From Poa pratensis (taxonomy: Eukaryota; Streptophyta; Magnoliopsida; Poales; Poaceae): a stretch of 64,000 bases of DNA. Numbering within the stretch: the stretch's first letter is position 1; each line of letters begins with the position of its first letter. The translations under genes and the position numbers were made by a program. Below the pieces are notes generated by a model. That model made no database searches and was not told where the DNA came from. It worked only from the letters and a program-made list of their open reading frames with translations. The stretch is taken from positions 825,761 to 889,760 of the forward strand of contig CAMZMU010000035.1 of NCBI GenBank assembly GCA_947311845.1, read 5' to 3'. Positions 55,741 through 64,000 of the stretch are shown here, piece by piece.

Positions 55741-56443
55741 AAATGTCAGATAATTAAATAGAACTTAAAAAAATAAGTCTCTCGATGTGTTTTGAACCCG
55801 TGACCTTCTGAAAAAATACAGATCCAATACTGCTGTGTTAAAGTAATGTTATTGCTAATTTCTATGACCTCATAGTATTTAGTACTAGTTAATTTAAGCC
55901 TAGTGTGCAAGGTGTATCACGTTTCCATTTCTTCGTGTTCATGGTTCAGGAGACGATATAAATCAGTTTGCATTCAAAATCATCAACACTTGACAATTTT
56001 GAGAAAAAAAATAGTGCTTCCACTAAGTATTCCAAACATATGTTACTGGAAATATAAGACCATGGCAAATAAAAGAAACGAGAATGCACATCATGCAATT
56101 GATATTCCAAATTGGCATCATTAGAGAAGAGTAGGTAGACTAACCGGTTCACACTGACATTGCAAAAGTAGCACACATACAACCTCATGGCGTGGATCAC
56201 ACGCTCGTTGGGAACCCCAAGAGTAATCTTTAGTAATGTGTGGAGTAGCCTTCCAACAGTTTCCTTGATCACAAAACTAAGTTCATCGAACCTGTTGGAC
56301 TTGAGAGACTTCAACTTGAGGTTAACCTGGCGCCAGCAAGTTGACGTGGACCTACACACAACACAATCAAACTATTTTGCCCCAACGAAATCGGAAGGTT
56401 ATCAATCTCCCCGGCTTGCTGAATCAAAGATATTAAACGTATG
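55741..56443 (-). other. Unrecognised segment with one longer antisense ORF
   Basis: A minus-strand ORF (56359-55946) encodes LKSLKSNRFDELSFVIKETV and LGVPNERVIHAMRLYVCYF-like sequence. The word set looks protein-like, but I do not recognise a family; it may be a transposon ORF fragment between the CACTA relic and the LTR relic. Confidence 0.3.
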
Positions 56444-56965
56444 TGATACGCCTCAAACTTTATAACTTTTGATTGTTCCATGCTTGTTTTACATCAGTAC
56501 CACACGTTTTATTTACACTTATATTAATTTTAGTGCATTTCCTGGGACTAACATATTAACAAGATGCTTAGTGCCAGTTCATGTTTTTTGTTATCTTTTT
56601 GTTTCACAATTTCTCTTAAAGAAATATTCTCCAAAAGATTTGGAAATTTACGTGGATTTTTTCCGAAGGAACAAAGTCACCACCCAACTATCAGCTAGAG
56701 GGGGACTCACAGCCCCCAGACGCCACCCAGTCGTGGGCCAGGGGTGGGCCGCGTCCCCTTGCCGTCTGGGCCCACCAAGAGTCCGTCTGCACCGCCTCTT
56801 AGCCTATAAATTCTACGTTCTCCGAAAACCCTAAACACCTGATCAATTTCAATGAAAGATATCTGAGGCCGTCGAAGTCGCGAACCCTAGTTTGTGAGGG
56901 TTCTGGAGCACTTCCTGGCACTCTGCCGGATGTGAGATCATCACCAGAGGGCTTCTACATCACCA
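56444..56965 (+). mobile_element. Truncated LTR relic related to the 13514-36103 element
   Basis: Starts TGATACGCCTCAAACTTTAT and continues with TTCCATGCTTGTTTTA, TTTCCTGGGACTAAC and TATTAACAAGATGC, all shared with the start of the LTR of the nested Gypsy-type element, here in plus orientation. A TATAAATT box is near 56804. Similarity fades near ATCACCATGCCTACTGC. Only the 5' part of the LTR remains. Confidence 0.7.
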
Positions 56966-57224
56966 TGCCTACTGCAACAAGAAAGAAAGAGTGTCGCCGC
57001 CATTTGATCTGTAGCGAAAAAGTCGTGGAAGAGGCACAAGATTTGAGCGACACCATTGATAGATACAAACGTGAAATTTATGAAGCCATAAACTCGAATG
57101 TAATTTTAGTTCGGTTGATATTTTTAATAATTAATTAGGGTTTACAAAATTAATTTAGTCATTCCCACCAGACGTTCTTGGGCCACCAGTACAATTGGAT
57201 AATTACTGGGCCGCCTAATGTGTT

Positions 57225-57605
57225 TCATAGATAGGCCAAATGGGCCGACAAGCTAATCCTAAATGGGCCACAATGCTAATGTTTATGGGCCGGCCTGCTA
57301 ATCCTAAATGAGTCATTCTGCTAATTCTGAATGGATCGGCCTGCTAATTCTAAATGGGCCGCACTACTAATGTTTATGGGCCGGCCTGCTAATCCTAAAT
57401 GAGCCGTTCTTCTAATTCTGAATGGATTTGCCTGCTAATTCTAAATGGGCTGGCCTACTAATCCTAATGGTTGGTCCGCTAATTCTAATTGGTCGGCCTG
57501 CTAATTCTAAATGGGATGGCCTGCTAATCCTAATGGGCCGGGCTGCTAGTCCTAATGGTCCGACATGTTACCCCTGATGGGTCGGCCTGCTAATTCTAAT
57601 GTGCC
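57225..57605. repeat. Degenerate minisatellite rich in TGGGCC / GGCCTGCTAAT
   Basis: About 15-17 imperfect units of roughly 22 bp with consensus near ATGGGCCGGCCTGCTAATCC. Many units keep TGGGCC or GGCCTGCTAAT while the rest varies. Confidence 0.8.
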
Positions 57606-57884
57606 GCCGTTCACCGGTTCCGTTTCAGTAACCACAACCAATAACATGATGATGTCAGTAGTTAACGTCGTTACAGTCTCTCTGTTAAATTCATTTACAA
57701 TGATAGTTGTTTGTGGTTAATGACCAGACCATCTACCACGATGTCCCAGAACCGTGGTTAATAAATTTGCCAAATCCTTTCTGCCATGAAACTATTGTCT
57801 TGGCAATAAGCCCTTTATATTAGCTACGAAAAGGGCTTTCTACACGGAAATCAATCGTGGCAACAGCAAATGTTTTTTCTAGTG
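57606..57884 (-). mobile_element. CACTA-type terminus, minus orientation
   Basis: On the minus strand CACTAGAAAAAACATTTGCT begins at 57884 and is followed by GTTGCCACGATTGATTTCCG and AACCACGGTTCTGGGA words, a terminus type of Triticeae CACTA elements. The opposite end is not found in the window. Confidence 0.5.
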
Positions 57885-57935
57885 TACACATATATGAATA
57901 AAACTGACCACTATAACTTCTAAAATGATCCTATA

Positions 57936-58120
57936 CTACTCTTCGTCGGAATCAGAGATGTAGACTATCTCCACATTCTTCATGTCAGAGCCTGAGGCAT
58001 CGGCATCATTGGATGCGGCGCTGCGCTTCGTCGCCTACAGCTCTGTCTTCTTCCAAGTCCTTGGGAGTGGACTCTTCCGCCATGCAATGCTCTTGTAGTA
58101 TGTCCTCATCGGCCTCGTGT
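57936..58120 (-). pseudogene. Fragment of a transposon-like ORF ending SDSDEE
   Basis: On the minus strand a coding-like piece (ADEDILQEHCMAEESTPKDL) is followed, after a frame change, by SGSDMKNVEIVYISDSDEE and a TAG at 57936-57938. It resembles an acidic C-terminal end of a transposon-encoded protein, but the family is not secure. Confidence 0.35.
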
Positions 58121-58121
58121 G

Positions 58122-58285
58122 TTACCGGTTCGTGTTACGAACCGGTACTAAAGGGTTGCTGCCGCGGCCGTAGACGTGGGGCCCGCGCCCGCGCGAGCTA
58201 CCTTCAGTACCGATTCGTTTCACGAACCGGCACTAAAGATTGACCTTTAGTACCGGTTCGTGATACTAACCGGTACTAAAGGGGT
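58122..58285. repeat. Subterminal repeats of the second CACTA
   Basis: TTACCGGTTCGTGTTACGAA, CTTTAGTACCGGTTCGTG and CGAACCGGCACTAAAG form small palindromes. The motif is GTACCGGTTCG here, versus GTCCCGGTTCG in the first element. Confidence 0.8.
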
Positions 58286-58784
58286 CCCCTATATATCTTC
58301 TTCCACCCGAGGCCACTCCATTTTTCCTGCCCGAAACTTCACCATTTTTCTTCTCCGTTTCCTCTCCCAAGTTCTAGTTCATCCCCATTTTTTTCCACCA
58401 TTTGTCAAGATTGACGGCACCCCATCTATTCAAGAGTTAGCAACTTCATCCTTTCTTCCGACGTTGCTACTTTAGCTCATTTCATTGCTAGTTTAGCTCA
58501 TTTCATTTTTGTAGTGCTAGCTAGGTGTTTGATGAAATGACTAAGTTAGGGAGTTCATTTTTTTTATATGCATTTTGAGCTCAAATTAATTTATGATTTG
58601 TGGGTTTTAGTGTCATCCCGTCCCCGTCCTCACCACCGTCCATAGCCCGCGCCGTCCCATCACCGGCACCACCTCGGTGAGCCTCTTGTTTTTTATATGC
58701 ATTTTGAGCTCAAATTACTTGTATGATTTAAATGAATAGTTATTAGTTGTATAATTTTCTTATGTTTTTTATATGTATAGTGCC

Positions 58785-59235
58785 ATGGTTTTGATATCCG
58801 TGCCCGTCGGCCCTCGTTCGGTCTATGATTCGGATGTGGTATATTTTTATAACTATTTGTTTCATTTCGTGTTTATAACAATTATGCCTACCAACTTGAC
58901 ATAGATTTTTTTATCTAGGAGGTAGTTGAACCGGAAATTCCAACCAACCCTATTATCGATTTTTTTGAAAAAGGAAACAATGATTTGAAAGAAAATTGAA
59001 AAGAAGTGAAGATCTTCGTCTACAATGCCTAGAAGAGAAGATGAAATTGGAGTTCGATCTTGCCGACGTCGTCGATAAACACAAGATCAAGATGGATGCA
59101 ATGCGATTGAAAATTAGAAAGATTAGAAAATATGCCATTCATAAAGAGGCTTGGTATCATTATGCTGTTGGTTCAATAATTAACTTAGTTGCGATTTTGA
59201 TCGCATTTGTTGTTGGGTTTAAATTCTTTAGATAG
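58785..59235 (+). pseudogene. Second copy of the tail-anchored coiled-coil ORF, frameshifted
   Basis: Exon 1 is 58785-58838 (MVLISVPVGPRSVYDSDV) and exon 2 starts at 58919. A one-base deletion near 58996 creates a frameshift, after which the frame continues as in the first copy: KLKRSEDLRLQCLEEKMKLE and the membrane anchor AVGSIINLVAILIAFVVGF, ending FKFFR. In the last 90 coding bases only two differ from the first copy, one of them silent. Confidence 0.75.
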
Positions 59236-59396
59236 TTGTATCTTAGTTTCAATGTATGTTTTATGTGAACTATGTATTGCATTTGGTCACTACTCTATTT
59301 TGGTTTTAATGTGATTAACTTGTATTAATTAATTTGGTCACTATTATATATTCATTTTTGTAGTGTAATGGTTTTTGATATATTTATATAATGCAG

Positions 59397-60545
59397 ATGA
59401 GCCGGCAATGGATGTAAGGTGACCGACGTTGTCCCGACTTTATTAATGGCATGCATGATTTTCTCCGTGTGGCTGAGACAAACAAGCCGCCGAATGGTTT
59501 TATTTCTTGTCCATGTAGTGTATGTAAGAATACGCAGAATTACTCTACCTAAAAAAACATTCACGTCCACCTGTTGCAGTCCGGTTTCATGTCCGGTTAT
59601 AATTATTGGACCAAGCACGGATAAAGAGGGGTTATAATGGAAGACAATGAAGAAGAAGAGGATAATGACAACTATCCTTTGTTCACTGAAGACGGTGGTA
59701 CTACAATGGGGGAAGACGAAGCTGAAGAAGAGCCCATTGTTGATGAGCCCGATGATGATCTTCGTCGGGTGATTCGTGATGCACAGATAAACTGCGGCAG
59801 TGAAAACAAGAGGTTGAAATTAGAGAGCATGTTAGAGGATCACAAAAATTGTTGTACCCAAATTACGAAGATGGCCAGAAAAAGCTGGGTACCACACTGG
59901 AATTGCTGCAATGGAAGGCAGAGAATGATACATCTGACAAGGGATTTGAAAATTTGCTGAAAATAATAAAGAAGATGCTTCCATGGGATAACGTATTGCC
60001 CCTCAGTACGTACGAAGCAAAGAAGGTTGTCTGACCTCTAGGATTAGAGGTGCAGAAGATACATGCATGCATCAATGACTGCATCCTCTACCGCGGTGAG
60101 GAGTACGATAATTTGAATGCATGCCCGGTATGCGGTGCATTGCGGTATAAGATCAGGCGAGATGACCCTGGTGATGTTGAGGGTGAGCCGCGCCACAAGA
60201 AGAGGGTTCCTGCCAAGGTGATGTGGTATGCTCCTATAATACCACGGTTGAAACGTTTGTTCCAAAACAAAGAGCATGCCAAGTTGTTTCGATGACACAA
60301 AGAAGACCGTAAGAAAGACGTGATGCTGAGACACCCCGCTAATGGGTCGCAGTGGAGAAAAATCGATAGAGAGTTCCCGACATTTTCAGATGACGCAAGG
60401 AATTTAAGATTTGGTCTAAGTACAGATGGGTTTAATCCTTTTGGGGAGCAGAGCTCCAGTCATAGCACCTGACTTGTGACTCTATGTATCTATAACCTTC
60501 CTCCTTGGTTGTGCATGAAGCGGAAGTTTATTATGATGCCAGTGT
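59397..60545 (+). pseudogene. TNP2: TNP2 transposase, N-terminal third, disrupted
   Basis: ATG at 59397 (MSRQWM) is followed at once by TAA where the first copy has TAC. Homology continues through the transposase-associated domain, the acidic linker and the start of the TNP2 domain (INDCILYRGEEYDNLNACPV, DPGDVEGEPRHKKRVPAKVM), with stops at about 60032 and 60293. At 60346-60350 it reads GTCGCAGTGG, showing the codon that became TAG in the first element. Homology to TNP2 ends near ATGATGCCAGTG (about 60545). Confidence 0.85.
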
Positions 60546-60552
60546 ACGTTAT

Positions 60553-62821
60553 GCGTTATGCTTGATCAAGGAATCATTCCACAGACAGCGGACTGGCCCG
60601 AGAGGTCCAAGCTCCGGTTGTTCGCGCATGGGGCAGGGTTGGACCCACAGACAGGGCAGATTGTTGCGAAGGGAAAATGGAAGGAGAAAATTGAGCTAGT
60701 AACCGAACAACTTGTGGACGCAATAGATAAAGTTTGAAAGGGACTGTACGTGCCCGACAGAGAGAAAGACGAGCTGACACTCGCACTTGGGAATCCTGAA
60801 AAAGTTGGACGAGTACGAGGCTATGGACCCGGTGTTTCGTGGAAGCAAGGTTTTCGGGAGGATGCTGATACTTATAGAAGCCGTCAGAGAATGAAGAAGG
60901 AGGAGCAAGACCGGTTATCGGCTTTGGAACGCAAGGTGCAGCGACAGCAGGAGCAACTAGACTCAATTAGTCAGCAAAGGGCATCTCAGCAGCAGCTACA
61001 AGGTCCTGAAGTCGAAGCCGCCCCATCTGATCAGCGGAAAAGCAGCGTGGGTTCCACGCAGCTAGAAAATTCTGAATTCGAACCGCCGGTGGCTCACTAC
61101 CTCGTGGATGATATCACGGAGAAGACAGACTGTGAGCTACATATGTCAATGAAGAACATGTCCTTCAAGGTGGCGGTCGGCTATGCTTTACCAAATCAAT
61201 CTGGAGCAAGCTACCATCTCGGCGGGATTCCAGCTGGCTATGCTCGTGTCGGGGTGGATGAAGTTATGCCGTTATATGCTGAGCTGGAGCTTGACATTCC
61301 TGGAGGTGACGACGAGAAGACACTGGGAGAAGCCAAGAAGAGTATCGTTCTCTGAAACAAGAAAAACATCGTGTTTCCAAACTTGGCACCAAGGCCACCG
61401 ACTCCTCCGAGTAGCAGTCCCCCACATCAAGATCCATCCCCCGGCGCCGTTTGGGAGCCCAGCGCAAGTCCATCGCCCACGCCGTCCCGTCTGTCGATTG
61501 AGCCCACTGCTAAGTCCATGGCCTGCTCCGTCCCGTCAAAGCGGAAACTAAACTTCCCGTCGACATATATACACAGGAAAAGTGCAAATAAGGAAACTCG
61601 AGAGGAACGCGAGTTGCTAAAGCCTCTTCCAAAGAGACCTTATGACTTGAATCAAGAGGAACTCGACGCGGAACAATTAGGACCGAAACAGCCCCCGCAA
61701 ATGGAGATAATACCAGCGGACAAAGTTGTGAAATGTTTGAAAAATCTATCGAGGAGACCGCCACAGCCGCCTGTTTTCCGAGATGACTATGATCGTGTTC
61801 TTGAGAAGACAATTAGTCAAGAGAAGCAGGAGAAGGAGGCGGCATATCGCCTAAAGAGGGAGCAGAAGCGGATGGCAAAATCCGGGAAACAAATGGCCCA
61901 GCTCGGAGAACAGGCAAATCAGTCCATCGCCACGCTCAAGGTGATGCCCGATAAGGAAGTACACCACGACGACACTGTTCGCATAGGCAACCCCATAGAG
62001 TATCAGTATGCATGGACATATGTCTACGGGAGGTCCCTGGTCAGACCTGAGCAGCTCGAGTCTCTAACAACACAATTGCGTTGATGCAGGTATAAGAAAG
62101 CCGCAAATGCCGGGCATGATGTCTTCTGGGTGTCATATAGAAAAGAGCATTACTTCACGGATGACGCGATGTATGTTCTGTTTTCTGAAAATTTTCAATT
62201 ATTCAATCAAGACGCCCTCGACAAAGCCCTCGTCAGTTGCTCTCGTCAGTTGCTATTGTTTGTAAGTGATTTATTTCTGCAATTTAATTAAGTCTCTAGC
62301 TCAACTCGTTCATTACCTGTAAATTATCTCACTATATTTTTTTGTACGCTATTATGCAGAATGAAGATTGTCGAATGCAGAGAACGCCGCATCTATGACA
62401 CTGGGTTCATTGACCCATATTATATTCATGAAGTGACCGTAAATAACCATCCCGAGTACACAGAGAAAAACTTGCTCCGGTTTTTAGTGAAACAAAATAC
62501 CTGCGCAGAAATACTTTTTCCTTACAACTTCAAGTGAGTATTATTATACCTTCTACACATTCTATTTTGCTTACTCGATGTTTAGTGTAATCGATGAGTC
62601 ATGGACATATAAACGTGCGCAGATTCCACTAGATTCTGGTAAACATTAGAGTTGACCAAGGAGTCGTTCAAGTCATGGACTCGTTAAGGAGAGATATGGA
62701 CGAGTACCTCAGCTTGCAAGAAATGCTTCAGAGGTAATTTCAATCATTATCGCTGATCTATATCGACCTCTTTCGTTCATTTTCTTATATCAAGTAATTA
62801 ATAACTCTTTTAATCATTTTC
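60553..62821 (+). pseudogene. TNP1-like/Ulp1 gene, 5' and 3' truncated
   Basis: Begins abruptly in the transposase_24 region (ADWPERSKLRLFAHGAGLD-like). It continues through VPDREKDELTLALGNPEKVG, the coiled coil RQQEQLDSISQQRASQQQ, a proline-rich linker and a lysine-rich segment, with stops at about 60735 and 61353 and the linker end at 62082. The protease exons follow: MKIVECRERRIYDTGFIDPY (about 62361-62534) and an exon with the catalytic His, where HW has become H-stop, plus VMDSLRRDMDEY (about 62630-62732). The exons with the catalytic Cys are missing because the element is truncated at about 62821. Confidence 0.8.
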
Positions 62822-63457
62822 GTAGAGCTCACTTCTTTTCGTAGAGCCAACTTAGCATGAGACTAGCGTACCTGGTTCCAGTGGAGAGAATAACACTCTT
62901 TTCGTAGAGCTCACTTCTCCCAGGCTCACTGCCTGACGTCCTCTCCATGTTTTGCATGATGCTCGCAAGCTCGTACTCTCTGTTGGGACTGTTTTTATTG
63001 TCAGGCCTGATATGTTTTAAAACGTCACAGATTGCTTCATGCAGGCTGGAGAGCTTAAGGCCTGGTACCATGCTGGGGCGTACAGCCACGACAAACATCA
63101 TATAATCTGACAGCTCTTGTATTGCCATGATATACTTGAACAGTACTTCTTTTTTTGGCCTGCACAAGAGAAAAACCTCTGTGGCGATGTGCCATGTAAG
63201 GATGACCTCTTCAAATTCAGAGCCCATCTGAAGAGCTTCATCCAGTTTCATACGATTGTTGAAACCAACTGTGAGATCGGGCACCATCTCTTCCGCCTTT
63301 GGCCCATCTGGCTTTTTCGCCGGCTTCGGCAACTCTGCTGGTTTCGGAGGAGGAGGATATGCTGACTTCAACTTTTTCCATACCTTTTCAATTAACAAGT
63401 CCCTGATAACTGGTAAGATTTCAAGGCCATTCAAGTAACCGTACAGGTATTCCATCC
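62822..63457 (-). pseudogene. DUF4220/DUF594-type gene fragment
   Basis: On the minus strand an open frame encodes RMEYLYGYLNGLEILPVIRD, a proline-rich stretch (PPPPKPAELPKPAKKPDGPK), then EEVILTWHIATEVFLLCRP and LSDYMMFVVAVRPSMVPGLK. 'VILTWHIAT' followed by 'LSDYMMFxxxVRPxM' is the pattern of the DUF594 domain of plant DUF4220/DUF594 membrane proteins (usually about 600-750 aa). The N-terminal part is cut off by a Copia LTR at 63457/63458. The C-terminal end is lost at the junction with the CACTA (62822-62829), where the frame ends in LYEKK-stop created by a duplicated filler. The upstream continuation would lie beyond the Copia element, outside the window. Confidence 0.75.
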
Positions 63458-63979
63458 TGTTGTAAACGGATAGCAAAGAAACGACGAAGAGCGGAACGAT
63501 CAAACCAAAGGGGACACGAGATTTAACGTGGAAAACCTCTCCAAACAAAGGAGAGGAAAAAACCACGGGCGCCAGCCAGCAATACTTCACTATATCGGGT
63601 GAGGTTACAAACGCCGTGGGTTTACAATGTGTGGCTTACCCCAAAACGGCGGCTTACAAGAGGAATAAATAGAAACATCAAACCCTAGGTCGGCTGCAGT
63701 CCAACCCGGAATCAATCCCGGAAACAATCCCACCTCGGCGGTAGTACCGCTTAACCCAGCGGTACTACCGCTGGGGTGGGCTGGTTCGTCTCTTCCCACC
63801 TCAGCGGTACCGGCGGCGGTACCGCCAGCGGTACCAGTCGGTACCGGACAACGCGTCAGACGGCCATTCTGGCGGTAGCGGAGGCGGTAGCGGAGGCGGT
63901 AGCGGTGGCGGCAGCTCCAGCGGTAGTACCGCTTAACCCAGCGGTACTACCGCTGGAATTTGGAACACCAAAAACAACA
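63458..63979 (-). repeat. 3' LTR of a Copia-type element, minus orientation
   Basis: Read on the minus strand the LTR runs from TGTTGTTTTTGGTG (63979) to CGTTTACAACA (63458), 522 bp with perfect TGTTG/CAACA ends. It is rich in palindromic GCGGTAGTACCGC words and in 12-bp GGCGGTAGCGGA repeats. The left 5-bp target is CATCC (63453-63457). The rest of the element lies to the right, outside the window. Confidence 0.85.
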
Positions 63980-64000
63980 CTCCACCTTGAGACAAATTCC
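63980..64000 (-). mobile_element. Start of Copia-type internal region (polypurine tract)
   Basis: On the minus strand GTCTCAAGGTGGAG directly precedes the LTR, which is the polypurine tract position typical of plant Copia elements. The element continues past the window end. Confidence 0.7.

Larger units (their letters stand above)
58122..62821 (+). mobile_element. Second CACTA element, internally deleted and truncated at both ends
   Basis: It has the same gene order and close sequence similarity to the element at 9095-49894: subterminal repeats (58122-58285), leader, membrane-anchor ORF, TNP2 start, then a direct jump into the middle of the TNP1-like gene and its protease exons. The CACTA terminus on the left is missing. 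The right side stops inside an intron of the protease region at about 62821, where a DUF594 gene fragment begins. No target duplication is visible. Confidence 0.85.

Noticed and set aside
55526..57884. One complete CACTA element between the two termini
   Set aside because: The left end CACTACAATAG and right end CACTAGAAAAA differ, and the flanking triplets (TAA and TAC) do not match, so they are treated as separate relics.
63860..63960. Possible tRNA or structured RNA gene in the palindromic GGTAGTACCGC region
   Set aside because: The palindromes are repeated words within a Copia LTR; no cloverleaf or A/B-box pattern is present.

Overview
The window looks like intergenic DNA from a Triticeae grass (wheat, Aegilops, barley or rye group). 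The signs are nested LTR retrotransposons, CACTA transposons with CCCGGTTCG-type subterminal repeats, a LARD-like element with 5.3-kb LTRs, Stowaway-like MITEs, and grass-expanded DUF1618 and DUF594 gene relics. Family names and function come from motif recognition only; no database search was run.

Layout. 0.7-2.7 kb: a DUF1618 pseudogene on the minus strand, with a second DUF1618 C-terminal relic on the plus strand at 4.1-4.5 kb. 5.27-5.74 kb: two side-by-side target-primed insertions, one only 21 bp long and one a 5'-truncated LINE. 5.88-6.23 kb: a small two-exon gene on the minus strand for a secreted, cysteine-rich, defensin-like peptide; it appears intact. 7.05-9.09 kb plus 49.9-51.04 kb: a tandem duplication of about 1.5 kb whose second unit was split by a CACTA transposon.

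That CACTA element (9095-49894, TSD TCA) fills most of the window. Without its insertions its backbone is about 11.1 kb. It carries a two-exon ORF for a small protein with a C-terminal membrane anchor, a decayed TNP2-type transposase, a 137-bp hairpin tandem repeat, an internal block of subterminal-type repeats, and a decayed TNP1-like gene fused to a Ulp1-like cysteine protease domain. Three LTR elements are nested in it with exact 5-bp target duplications. A gag-pol-less Gypsy-type element (13514-36103, TSD AAGGA) interrupts TNP2. A non-coding LARD with an LTR-internal-LTR-internal-LTR structure (14418-29821, TSD GAGTA) sits inside an LTR of that element. A third element (42542-49592, TSD GATGG) has a gag ORF and a long antisense gene where pol should be.

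Right of the CACTA, 51-58 kb holds a short intact-looking gene for a predicted three-helix membrane protein (52083-52514), CACTA terminus relics, an LTR relic and a TGGGCC-rich minisatellite. A second, internally deleted CACTA (58122-about 62821) gives a useful comparison for the mutations in the first. Its right end is joined to a DUF594-type gene remnant on the minus strand, which is itself cut by the LTR of a Copia-type element running off the window at 64000.

Only two genes look potentially functional for the host: the defensin-like peptide gene and the 143-aa membrane protein gene. Everything else is mobile DNA or broken gene remnants.
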